Assembly: GCA_026785795.1 (NCBI GenBank)
Contig: JAJAZJ010000098.1
Span: forward strand, 1 to 16,083
Reading direction: 5' to 3'
DNA length: 16,083 nucleotides
Source of the DNA: Pseudoxanthomonas sp.
Lineage (GTDB): Bacteria; Pseudomonadota; Gammaproteobacteria; Xanthomonadales; Xanthomonadaceae
This document shows, piece by piece, positions 1-9,255 of this stretch (its first letter is position 1; each line of letters opens with the position of its first letter). The notes under the pieces were generated by a model that was not told the DNA's origin, ran no database searches, and saw only the letters and a program-made list of their open reading frames with translations. Both the position numbers and the translations under genes were made by a program.

Positions 1-140
1 AACTTGAACTGGCGCGGGTCATCGCTCATCTGTTCGAGCGGGACAGCTTCATCTACATGCATGGCACAACCATCCACAACGTCCATTGTCCGAGCTTGGG
101 CATGCCTGGCTTAAGCCGTGACGCGCCATGCTCACCCTAA
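1..140 (+). CDS. 3' end of an unidentified protein (5' truncated by window edge)
   Basis: A frame beginning at base 3 is open from the window edge to a TAA at 138-140 and gives the last 45 residues of a protein, including the stretch ARVIAHLFERDSFIYMHGTT. By hand count over the first 34 codons, G+C is about 56, 35 and 76 percent at codon positions 1, 2 and 3. That is the pattern of a real gene in a GC-rich genome and favours this strand over the codon-aligned antisense frame, which is also open to the edge. I do not recognise the family and assign no function. The last dozen codons look less typical, so the tail may have been altered by a shift or rearrangement. The frame stays open after the TAA for about 50 more codons, but with much lower GC3. 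Confidence 0.45.
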   Translation, partial: LELARVIAHLFERDSFIYMHGTTIHNVHCPSLGMPGLSRDAPCSP

Positions 141-656
141 TGCTTTGCAGTCCAAGAAAACCAGGCTTTACCTCGTTGCGTAGCAGATGTCACCAACCGC
201 GCTCCTCCGGATTATCGTTCATTCTCAGAGGACCTTGCTATCGTGAAGATCGCTTGGCGAGCTCAGTGCTTCATTTCGCATCTCTATTCTTGACAGCACC
301 TATGATCCTTGCCGGTTGAGCTCGGACCACCGGTGGCGCCAGCGCAAACTACCACCGACTGACGTGAAGGCGTCTTCACGCGGGATCGATCCGTTCATGC
401 GGGTCCTGCGTTGCACAGAATTTCCCGACTCCACGGTCTCGGGGAACCAGCTGGGTCTTGCGTCACGCCAACAGGCGGCTGCACCCCTGCCTTGGCCCGA
501 CTGCCCCAGCCCCGGACGCGGACCGCCACGCCGAACGGCTGACTGGCCCCGGGCCATCGAGTGAAGAACCGGCGGCGCGCACCCCACCCACGGCAATCCA
601 GCGGTCTCCGCCGCGTATGCGCAACTCCGAAACCGGCACCGTGCCCGCGAAATGAC
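141..656. other. 516-base stretch without a convincing gene
   Basis: No reading frame here has both plausible codon statistics and a recognisable product. Bases 141-300 are about 51 percent G+C by count, clearly below the surrounding genes, and 301-656 return to high G+C. A short hairpin lies at 363-380. The several short ORFs on both strands between 300 and 660 are low-complexity, Arg/Pro/Ala-rich translations typical of shadow frames in GC-rich DNA. I see no terminator with a T-run behind the methyltransferase gene, which ends at 657 and reads leftward into this stretch. Confidence 0.5.
363..380. other. small perfect hairpin, 7-bp stem
   Basis: The arms CGTGAAG (363-369) and CTTCACG (374-380) are perfectly complementary around a GCGT loop. 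No T-run follows on either strand, so it is not a standard intrinsic terminator. It lies about 280 bases beyond the stop codon of the leftward methyltransferase gene. Its function is unknown and chance occurrence is possible. Confidence 0.3.
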
Positions 657-1466
657 CTAGTCGCGGCCGAAACCCACCGTGACCTGGCGCGTGACTGCCG
701 CAAGGGCCGCGAAATCCGGCACCGGGCCTTCGCGGTCCCATATCCGTGGACGCAGGCCGGCAAGCCTGACGACCTGGATCATGCCGGGCAGGTCCAGCCC
801 GCCCCTGCGCGACAGCGCCGGCGACAATTCCACCAGCAGGGCCTGGCATCGTTGCAGTGCGCCGCTGGCGCCGGCCAGTACCGAGGGTTCGTAGCCCTCG
901 ACATCGATCTTGATGGCGGCAATGGGAGTGTTGCCCAGGCCCGCATGCTCAAGCAGCCCATCCAGTGATTCCACGCGCACCACGTGGCTATCGCCCCCGT
1001 GATCGACGGCGATGGAATGCTTGCCAAGATTGGAGGACTTGTAGGCATGCAGCACCGCCGAACCCGGCGCCGCGCCGGCAGCGACTGCCATCGTGTCGAC
1101 CTTGCCTGCCAGGCCGTTGCGCTCGACGTTGCCGCGCAGCAGCGCGTGGTTGGCCGGCTCCGGCTCTATCGCCAAGACCTTGCCTACGTTGTCCAGATGT
1201 GCTGCCTGCAGCGAATACCAGCCCAGGTTGGCGCCCACGTCGACGAACAGCGCCGAAGGACCAGCGGCGGCCAACCGCCCAAGCAACCAGGCAGTGAGGC
1301 CATGCTCATATCCCTGGTAGCGCAGGATGTGGCGACCGACCACGTCGCGCACGTTAACGCGGTAGTGCAGCCCGCTGGCACGATGCCGTACCCAGACAAG
1401 ATCGGAAAAAGGATTGGCCCGGGCCAGGACATACCGGAGGGTGCCCGCAGGATCAGCGCTTGGCAT
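657..1466 (-). CDS. FkbM-family SAM-dependent methyltransferase
   Basis: This 269-residue protein carries the FkbM methyltransferase signature. The Rossmann SAM-binding motif FVDVGANLGWYS is near residues 74-85, the acidic strand-2 end IEPEP near 100-104, and the family motif IKIDVEGYEPSVLAG near 185-199. FkbM proteins transfer a methyl group from S-adenosylmethionine, usually to a hydroxyl of a sugar or small molecule; the substrate cannot be told from this sequence. No signal peptide or membrane helix is evident, so it is probably cytoplasmic. I chose the ATG at 1464-1466. The frame is open further upstream, but that part runs through the tRNA-Thr gene and yields the familiar spurious peptide of a translated tRNA. 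The ribosome site is weak (AGG about 11 bases upstream). The start lies 35 bases after the tRNA 3' end with no terminator between, so cotranscription with the tRNA is likely. Confidence 0.85.
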   Translation of the reverse strand: MPSADPAGTLRYVLARANPFSDLVWVRHRASGLHYRVNVRDVVGRHILRYQGYEHGLTAWLLGRLAAAGPSALFVDVGANLGWYSLQAAHLDNVGKVLAIEPEPANHALLRGNVERNGLAGKVDTMAVAAGAAPGSAVLHAYKSSNLGKHSIAVDHGGDSHVVRVESLDGLLEHAGLGNTPIAAIKIDVEGYEPSVLAGASGALQRCQALLVELSPALSRRGGLDLPGMIQVVRLAGLRPRIWDREGPVPDFAALAAVTRQVTVGFGRD

Positions 1467-1501
1467 GGCAGGAAAGACCTGGGCGCTGACGGCGGAAGGG
1501 A

Positions 1502-1577
1502 TGGTGCCGGAAATAGGAATCGAACCTACGACCTCATCATTACGAATGACGCGCTCTACCAACTGAGCTATTCCGGC
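1502..1577 (-). tRNA. tRNA-Thr, anticodon CGT, CCA encoded
   Basis: The reverse strand folds into a complete cloverleaf of 76 bases. It has a 7-bp acceptor stem (GCCGGAA with TTCCGGC), a D stem GCTC/GAGC, an anticodon stem CGTCA/TGATG with one G-T pair around the loop TTCGTAA, and a T stem GTAGG/CCTAT with loop TTCGAAT. The terminal CCA is encoded. The anticodon CGT reads the codon ACG. G1-C72, C2-G71 and G35-U36 agree with known bacterial threonine identity elements, and the sequence closely resembles E. coli tRNA-Thr(CGU). A near-consensus promoter lies immediately upstream and the FkbM gene immediately downstream. Confidence 0.97.
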
Positions 1578-1587
1578 AAGGCCACGA

Positions 1588-1616
1588 ATTCTAGGCCTGG
1601 CCGGGGGTTGGGTCAA
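1588..1616 (-). promoter_or_regulatory. sigma70-type promoter of tRNA-Thr
   Basis: On the reverse strand TTGACC (1616-1611) is followed after exactly 17 bases by TAGAAT (1593-1588). The first base of the mature tRNA is 11 bases beyond the -10 box. The short GC-rich interval after the -10 box fits a stringently controlled stable-RNA promoter, although that regulation is inferred. No other promoter is visible between here and the methyltransferase gene. Confidence 0.8.
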
Positions 1617-1620
1617 TTCG

Positions 1621-1653
1621 CGGGGCGCTGCGGGGCGCTGGAAACACAGCGCC
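1621..1653. repeat. tandem 10-mer plus 7-bp hairpin behind the tRNA promoter
   Basis: CGGGGCGCTG occurs twice in perfect tandem (1621-1630 and 1631-1640). The second copy's GGCGCTG (1634-1640) is perfectly complementary to CAGCGCC (1647-1653) across a GAAACA loop. The first copy (1624-1630) could pair with the same arm, so the two pairings exclude each other. The element begins 4 bases upstream of the tRNA-Thr -35 box. No T-run follows, so it is a poor terminator; an upstream regulatory site or simple slippage duplication are both possible. Confidence 0.5.
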
Positions 1654-1843
1654 GTCGGCAGGCGATGGCCCGGAAGCAGACCCGGATGCGGACGATTCCT
1701 GTCCAGTCAGGGCATCCATGGCATTGATCACACGGATCCTCAGCCACTTGCGGCCCCTTTCAGGAGCCTGCCCACGTACCCCTTCAGCTGACCAACCAGC
1801 CGCATGGTCGAGACCGACGCCCATTCCACATCACCCCTTCGCA

Positions 1844-1863
1844 GCACTGGGCGCATCCGGTGC
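1844..1863 (-). terminator. possible weak terminator hairpin after the response regulator
   Basis: GCACTGG (1844-1850) and CCGGTGC (1857-1863) pair over 7 bases, with one T-G pair, around a 6-base loop. It lies 9 bases past the stop codon of the response regulator gene. It lacks a T-run on the reverse strand, so it is at best a weak or factor-assisted terminator. Otherwise the stretch 1654-1872 holds nothing I can support apart from a doubtful 21-codon ORF. Confidence 0.25.
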
Positions 1864-1872
1864 AGAACTGGA

Positions 1873-2238
1873 CTACTCGGCACCCCGCCCCAGCGCGCCG
1901 ACCACGGCGGACTCCAATTCCGCCAAATGGTATGGCTTACGCAACGTGACGGCGTCCAGTTGTTTCACGTCATCGGGTGTGCCATAGCCTGTCGCGTAGA
2001 TGTAGGGAATGTCTTTCTGTTTCAATGCCGCCCCAACCGGTTCGCTTCTTTCCCCTCGCAAGTTCAAGTCCAGGATAGCAACGTCGATCTGGTGGGTTTC
2101 CACCAGCGCCAGTGCCTGCGTTACGGTCATGGCTGGCCCCACCACGCGGGCACCGGCATCGATGAAGTAATCCTCAAGCATCATCGCCAGGACCACTTCG
2201 TCTTCAACGATCAGTACCGATACATCTTTCAGATTCAC
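1873..2238 (-). CDS. single-domain response regulator (receiver only)
   Basis: This 121-residue protein is a CheY-like receiver domain with no output domain. Visible receiver landmarks are the acidic pair E12-D13 in IVEDE, the phosphoacceptor D57 in VAILDLNL, T83 in YATGYG and the invariant K101 in LRKPY. It starts with GTG at 2236-2238, and its first bases overlap the kinase stop codon as GTGA, so the two genes are translationally coupled and almost certainly form a phosphorelay pair. With no DNA-binding or enzymatic domain it probably acts by protein-protein contact, or passes the phosphate on; the target is not in this window. Receiver-only partners are common for HWE and HisKA_2 kinases. 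G+C is lower than in the ileS region (one 60-base stretch counted at 52 percent). Confidence 0.9.
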   Translation of the reverse strand: MNLKDVSVLIVEDEVVLAMMLEDYFIDAGARVVGPAMTVTQALALVETHQIDVAILDLNLRGERSEPVGAALKQKDIPYIYATGYGTPDDVKQLDAVTLRKPYHLAELESAVVGALGRGAE

Positions 2239-3758
2239 GAGTTAACCGCCGTTTTGTTCAGCGCTTCCGGAAGCTCCATCTGTATCCGGCAGGTCACGCC
2301 GGATGTCGCAAATTCAAGCCCCATGCGGCTTCGCGGCTCGGCTTCCACGATCCTCCTGATCATTGCCGATCCAAATCCGAATCGCGCGGGAGGCAGAACA
2401 GCCGGACCGTCGCGCTCATCCCACTCCAGCAGAAGCCGGCGGGGCGAGGCGTCCTCCACGCTCCAGCCGATGTGGACGGTTCCCCGATCGTTCGAAAGAG
2501 ATCCGTATTTGAATGCATTAGTCGACAATTCGTGCAACACCATGGCCAGGGTGACCGCGATTTCGGGCACCAGGTCCACGCTTGGTCCTCCCACAAAATG
2601 ACGTGTTGGACCCAGGCCATGGATGGCGAGCGCCTGGCTTGCTATTTCGTGCAGGTCGGCTGCTTCCCAGTTTTGTTTGGTTAGCACGTCATGCGCGGCA
2701 GCCAGCGCCATGAGGCGGCCGTCGAAGGCGCTCCTGGCCTGGTTGGTGATCACTTCGCCCTTGAACGTCTGGTGGGCCAAACCCTGCACGATCGAGAGCG
2801 TATTCTTGACCCGATGGTTCAGCTCGTCCACCAGCAGCTGCAGGTGCCTGGCTTGCCGTTGCTGCTCCTGTTGGGCCACGTATTCGCCGGTAACATCGAA
2901 GCCTTCCACGAAAATGCCGGTCACCTTTCCCGCGTCGTCGAGTATCGGCTCATATATGAAGTCCAGGAAACGTTCGACTTCAATCCCATCGCGGTTCAGG
3001 CGTATAGGAGTTTGACGGGCGACATGCCTTTGCCCGCTTTCGAATACTTCATCAAGCCACTGGTAGAATCCCTGTTCCGAGACTTCCGGCACCACTTGGC
3101 TCACGGATCTTCCTAGATAGACCCGTTCGCCCATCAATCGCCTATAGGCCTGATTCACGAAGTCGAAAACATGGTCGGGGCCCATCAGCACGCAGATGAA
3201 ACCGGGTGCCTGCTCGAACTGTTCACGTTGGCGCTGCACCTGGGCCGCCAGTCGTTGTTCGGCAACGACCTGTGGGGTGGTTTCCGTGCAGATGATCAAG
3301 ATGCCGCCTACGCCATTTGCTGCGGCTTCATCGGCAATGGGTGAGTAACCGTAAGTCCAATAGAGGTCTTCCCGCTGTCCGAAGCGGGTGATGGGCACCA
3401 ACGCGTTCTCCTGCCAGGTCGAGCCCTTGCCAGCCATGACGTGATCTACCTGCGTCCCAATGACATGCCATATCTCGCCCCAGACGCTGGCCGCTGGCTG
3501 ACCGAGGGAAGCAGGATGCCGCTCGGGCCCGAGAGATCTGGAAAACGGATCGTTGTAGAAGCAGGTAAGGCTGCTACCCCAGAAGATATACATAGGGTGG
3601 CCGGTGTTCAACAGAAGCTGGACCGCGAACCGAAGCGAGTCAGGCCATTGGGAGGGGTCTCCGACGGCCGTCGTGGACCAGTCGAGTGAGCGCATGCGCG
3701 CCCCCATTTCTCCGCCGCCCGCAAGAAAAGGCCATTCGAAGTCCGACCTAGCTGTCAT
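2235..3758 (-). CDS. HWE-family PAS sensor histidine kinase
   Basis: This 507-residue cytoplasmic kinase has no membrane segment or signal peptide. Residues 8-160 form an N-terminal sensor region of a type common in HWE kinases, with GEMGARMRSLDWS, a DPSQWPDSL stretch and ending in ICTETTP. Residues 185-295 are a PAS domain. A short coiled linker leads to the HWE dimerisation/phosphoacceptor region, with His315 in ELNHRVKNTLSIVQGLAHQ. The ATPase part shows the N box HELSTNAFKYG (Asn414), the family-defining W-x-E (Trp446, Glu448 in LEWDERDGP) and the glycine-rich GFGSAM. I chose the ATG at 3756-3758 because GAG lies 8 bases upstream; a TTG 20 codons earlier would extend into a palindrome. The signal sensed is unknown. 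PAS domains often bind flavin, haem or small ligands, but I see no photosensory LOV cysteine motif. G+C (48-62 percent in the lines counted) is below the neighbouring operon. Confidence 0.92.
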   Translation of the reverse strand: MTARSDFEWPFLAGGGEMGARMRSLDWSTTAVGDPSQWPDSLRFAVQLLLNTGHPMYIFWGSSLTCFYNDPFSRSLGPERHPASLGQPAASVWGEIWHVIGTQVDHVMAGKGSTWQENALVPITRFGQREDLYWTYGYSPIADEAAANGVGGILIICTETTPQVVAEQRLAAQVQRQREQFEQAPGFICVLMGPDHVFDFVNQAYRRLMGERVYLGRSVSQVVPEVSEQGFYQWLDEVFESGQRHVARQTPIRLNRDGIEVERFLDFIYEPILDDAGKVTGIFVEGFDVTGEYVAQQEQQRQARHLQLLVDELNHRVKNTLSIVQGLAHQTFKGEVITNQARSAFDGRLMALAAAHDVLTKQNWEAADLHEIASQALAIHGLGPTRHFVGGPSVDLVPEIAVTLAMVLHELSTNAFKYGSLSNDRGTVHIGWSVEDASPRRLLLEWDERDGPAVLPPARFGFGSAMIRRIVEAEPRSRMGLEFATSGVTCRIQMELPEALNKTAVNS

Positions 3759-3805
3759 TGTTAGCACTCGACCGGCAGTAGCGCCCCTTTCAGAATCCGG
3801 GGTAG

Positions 3806-3822
3806 CACGTTCATGCAACGTG
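3806..3822. promoter_or_regulatory. perfect palindrome CACGTT-N5-AACGTG, candidate operator
   Basis: CACGTT (3806-3811) and AACGTG (3817-3822) are a perfect inverted repeat with a 5-base spacer, 47 bases upstream of the chosen kinase start codon. On the reverse strand a second, overlapping symmetry GTTCA-N7-TGAAC is also present. Size and spacing are those of a dimeric repressor or activator site. No clear -35/-10 pair could be assigned nearby, so the role is inferred from symmetry and position only. Confidence 0.4.
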
Positions 3823-3835
3823 AACCCATCCGTGC

Positions 3836-3854
3836 CTTGAACGGGTGGTTCAAG
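3836..3854. other. 7-bp hairpin between ispH and the kinase gene
   Basis: CTTGAAC (3836-3842) and GTTCAAG (3848-3854) are perfectly complementary around a GGGTG loop. It lies 77 bases beyond the ispH stop codon and upstream of the kinase gene. No T-run follows on the reverse strand. It may help end the housekeeping operon transcript or be a leader structure for the kinase mRNA; neither is proven. Confidence 0.35.
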
Positions 3855-3931
3855 ATATGGCTACAGGGCACTGACTGGTTGCCAGCGGCATCGAATCGGC
3901 GGGATCGCAGGCTCAGCCCTGGCCCGTTGGG

Positions 3932-4882
3932 TCAACTGACCAGGTGCAGGCGCAGTTCCTTCGGCAGCGCGAACACCATGTTTTCCGGCTCACCGTCCAG
4001 CTCGGTGACGCCGCTGGCTCCCAGTCCGCGCAGGCGCTCAATTACGCCCTGGACCAGCACGTCTGGCGCCGAAGCACCTGCAGTCACGCCGATGCGCGAC
4101 TTGCCGGCCAGCCACAGCGGATCGATTTCGTCCGCACCGTCGATAAGGTAAGCCGGCACCCCGTCGCGTTCGGCCAGTTCACGCAGCCGGTTGGAGTTGG
4201 AGCTGTTGGGCGACCCCACCACCAGCACCAGGTCGCAGCGCTGCGCAAGTTCGCGCACGGCGTCCTGGCGGTTCTGGGTGGCATAGCAGATGTCGTCGTG
4301 GCGCGGTCCCTGCAGCGTGGGAAAGCGCGCCTGCAGCGCCTCGATGATGCTGCGGGTGTCGTCGACCGACAGCGTGGTCTGGGTGGTGTAGGCGAGATTC
4401 TGCGGCTGGCCCACCTGCAGCGTGGCAACGCCGTCGATGTCCTCGACTAGGTAGATGCGCCCCGCCCCGCCCTCCGCGTTCCACTGGCCCATGGTGCCTT
4501 CGACTTCCGGGTGGCCGGCGTGGCCGATCAGGACCACGTCACGGCCAGCACGGCAGTGGCGGGCAACCTCGAAATGGACCTTGGTGACCAGTGGACAGGT
4601 GGCATCGAACACCTTGAGTCCGCGTGCGGCGGCTTCGGCACGCACCGCCTGCGACACCCCGTGCGCGCTGAAGATCACGGTGGCGTTGTCCGGCACCTCG
4701 TGCAGCTCCTCCACGAACACCGCGCCGCGGCTGCGCAGGTCATCCACCACGAACCGGTTGTGCACCACCTCATGGCGCACATAGATGGGCGCGCCCAGGC
4801 TGTCGATGGCGCGCTTCACGATTTCGATGGCGCGGTCTACGCCGGCGCAGAAGCCGCGGGGATTGGCAAGCAGTACGTCCAT
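3932..4882 (-). CDS. ispH: 4-hydroxy-3-methylbut-2-enyl diphosphate reductase (IspH/LytB)
   Basis: The product reduces HMBPP to isopentenyl and dimethylallyl diphosphate, the last step of the methylerythritol phosphate isoprenoid pathway, using a [4Fe-4S] cluster. It is 316 residues, the same length as the E. coli enzyme. The three cluster cysteines are in place at C12 (NPRGFCAGV), C96 (DATCPLVTK) and C199 ([11 protein letters not shown]). The substrate-binding H41, H74, H124 and catalytic E126 ([11 protein letters not shown]), the TTQTT segment and the [11 protein letters not shown] loop are all present. The start ATG at 4880-4882 gives the family N terminus [12 protein letters not shown]; the longer open frame upstream is only the shadow of lspA. 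It is the last gene of the murJ-to-ispH operon, 7 bases after lspA. The SlpA-type isomerase gene fkpB, found between these two in E. coli and Pseudomonas, is absent. Confidence 0.97.
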   Translation of the reverse strand: MDVLLANPRGFCAGVDRAIEIVKRAIDSLGAPIYVRHEVVHNRFVVDDLRSRGAVFVEELHEVPDNATVIFSAHGVSQAVRAEAAARGLKVFDATCPLVTKVHFEVARHCRAGRDVVLIGHAGHPEVEGTMGQWNAEGGAGRIYLVEDIDGVATLQVGQPQNLAYTTQTTLSVDDTRSIIEALQARFPTLQGPRHDDICYATQNRQDAVRELAQRCDLVLVVGSPNSSNSNRLRELAERDGVPAYLIDGADEIDPLWLAGKSRIGVTAGASAPDVLVQGVIERLRGLGASGVTELDGEPENMVFALPKELRLHLVS

Positions 4883-4889
4883 GCGCTGA

Positions 4890-5392
4890 TTATCCCGCTT
4901 TTTGACCGCGTTTGCCGTCCCACAGGCCGAACAGGGCGATGCCGATGGCACCGGCAACGATGGCCGAGTCAGCCAGGTTGAACGCTGGCCACGGCTTGCC
5001 CGGCCAGTAGTACCACAGGATGAAGTCGATGACGTGCCCATGGATCAGCCGGTCGATCACGTTGCCCAGGGCGCCGCCGATCACCAGCGCGTAGGGAAGT
5101 GCCTGCCGCCAGTCCCCGCGCGCGGTGCGCGACAGCCAGTACACCAGCAGGGAACTGATCGCCAGCGCCAGCACGCTTAAGAACCATACCTGCCAGCCAC
5201 CCGCTTCACTGAGGAAACTGAAGGCCGCACCCGTGTTGTAGGTGCGATACCAGTACCAGAATCCGTCAATGACCGGGATCGCCGTGTACTCGGGCAGCCG
5301 GGCCAGCACCCAGGCCTTGGTCAGCTGGTCCAGGGCGACGACCACGGCCGACAGCCACAGCCAGGGCAGCGCATTGCGTAACGGTTTGTCCA

Positions 5393-5393
<1 letters not shown>
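4890..5393 (-). CDS. lspA: lipoprotein signal peptidase (signal peptidase II)
   Basis: This 167-residue inner-membrane aspartyl protease removes the signal peptide from diacylglyceryl-modified prolipoproteins. Four hydrophobic segments are visible (about residues 10-28, 67-88, 98-118 and 140-158). The catalytic pair is D114 in [14 protein letters not shown] and D142 in FNLADSAI, and the conserved periplasmic NTGAAFSF motif lies at 53-60. Length is normal for the family. The ATG at 5391-5393 shares one base with the ileS stop codon (TGATG), so it is translationally coupled to ileS; an AGAGG lies upstream inside ileS. ileS-lspA coupling is a widely conserved arrangement in proteobacteria. Confidence 0.97.
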
Positions 5394-8229
<2,836 letters not shown>

Positions 8230-8233
<4 letters not shown>

Positions 8234-9177
8234 GCGCGGGCTCTTATCGGCTGTTCGGAAAGAATTCGACGCGCATCGGCGGCGTCGCCGTGCATCTGCT
8301 GGACCAGGGAGGCCAGGTCCGGGAACTTGACCTCATCGCGCAGCTTGGCCACGAACTCCACTTCGATGTGCTGGCCGTAAAGGTCCCCGTCGAAATCGAA
8401 AAGATGCGCCTCCAGCAGCGGCTCTACACCGTCCACCGTGGGTCGCGTGCCAAAGCTGGAGACCGACGCATGCGGCTGGTTACCGACGCCGTGCACCCAG
8501 GTTGCGTAGATGCCGGACAGTGCAGGCGTCCGGGTAAAGCGCAGGTTGGCGGTGGGATAGCCCAGGGTGCGGCCGAGCTGCTTGCCGCGCACTACCCGGC
8601 CATCGATGGCGTACGGCCTGCCCAGCAGGCGCGCGGCGTCGGTGAAGTTGCCGCCGCGCAGCGCCTCGCGGATCCGGGTGCTGGACACGCGTTCGCCCTG
8701 CACGTGGACCGGCTCAATCGCCGCGGCGCTGAACCCGGCCTGGCTGCCGAGTGCCTGCAGCAGCGCAAGGTCGCCGCCGCGCCGGTTGCCAAAGCGGAAG
8801 TCCGGGCCTATCCACACTTCCCTTGCACACAGACGCGCGACCAGCAGACGCTGCACGAAGTCCTCGGCGCTCATCGCCGCCAACCTCGCGTCGAAACGCA
8901 GCAAGCCCACGCTGTCGGCACCCAATGCCCGCAGCCCGATGTACTTGCCGCGGAACAGGGTCAGCCTGGGTGGCGGCAGCTCGGGGGAAAAATACTCGCG
9001 CGGAAGCGGCTCGAAGCTCAGCACCACCGCCGGCACGCCCAGTTCACGCGCACGACCCGCTGCGCGGCGCACCAGCGCCCGGTGGCCCAGGTGCAGACCG
9101 TCGAAGGCGCCGATGCAGACCACGCTACCCTGCGGGAACAAAGCCCCGCCATCGACGTCACGAAAAAGCCAGCTCAT
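8230..9177 (-). CDS. ribF: bifunctional riboflavin kinase / FAD synthetase
   Basis: This 315-residue enzyme converts riboflavin to FMN and then FAD. The N-terminal nucleotidyltransferase domain shows [10 protein letters not shown] (23-32), GPDFRFG (124-130) and SSTRIR (165-170). The C-terminal riboflavin kinase domain shows [10 protein letters not shown] (202-211), FGTRPTV (242-248) and [13 protein letters not shown] (256-268). Length is normal for the family. I chose the ATG at 9175-9177; the TTG directly before it would add one residue. No strong ribosome site is visible. It sits 78 bases after murJ and overlaps ileS by 4 bases, so it is read with the downstream genes. The gap before it contains a GC-rich hairpin and a TATACT box, which may give a second promoter. 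There is no FMN riboswitch in this gap. Confidence 0.97.
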
Positions 9178-9195
9178 CAAGGGTATTCAGGATTG

Positions 9196-9239
9196 CGGCC
9201 GCAAACGGCCGGGTTGTGCAAAGGTACAGACGAAGTATA
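9196..9239 (-). promoter_or_regulatory. ribF leader: hairpin and isolated -10-like box
   Basis: In the 78-base murJ-ribF gap the reverse strand carries TATACT (9239-9234), a good -10 box, but no acceptable -35 lies 16-18 bases upstream. Downstream, CGGCCG (9211-9206) and CGGCCG (9201-9196) form a perfect 6-bp stem with a TTTG loop, ending 18 bases before the ribF ATG. No T-run follows. The stem may affect ribF translation or mark the murJ 3' end; an internal promoter is possible but unproven. Confidence 0.3.
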
Positions 9240-9255
9240 GCCGGGCGACCGCAAC

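Noticed and set aside
290..306. TTGACA at 290-295 and TATGAT at 301-306 as a promoter
   Set aside because: The two boxes are only 5 bases apart, so they cannot be used together; no matching partner at 16-18 bases was found for either.
395..849. Reverse-strand ORFs between 395 and 849
   Set aside because: They overlap the methyltransferase in another frame or are low-complexity Arg/Gly/Ala translations with no motif.
1502..1577. tRNA-Thr as an integration site of a genomic island
   Set aside because: No integrase gene is visible, and I found no direct repeat of the tRNA 3' end elsewhere in the window.
1467..1616. N-terminal extension of the methyltransferase to 319 residues
   Set aside because: It translates straight through the tRNA-Thr gene, giving the typical AGIAQLVERVIRNDEVVGSI-like artefact, and begins inside the tRNA promoter.
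984..1727. Forward ORF of 247 codons opposite the methyltransferase and tRNA
   Set aside because: It crosses the tRNA gene in antisense and shows no domain; the reverse-strand frame has clear FkbM motifs.
3759..3818. Kinase start 20 codons upstream
   Set aside because: It would need a TTG with no ribosome site and lies within the palindrome; the ATG at 3758 has GAG 8 bases upstream and begins close to the conserved sensor domain.
4883..5041. IspH extended to 369 residues
   Set aside because: The extra part is the out-of-frame shadow of lspA; the conserved IspH N terminus starts at 4882.
9178..9255. FMN riboswitch before ribF, or T-box before ileS
   Set aside because: The gap is far too short for an FMN riboswitch and lacks its conserved elements; ileS directly overlaps ribF, leaving no leader for a T-box.
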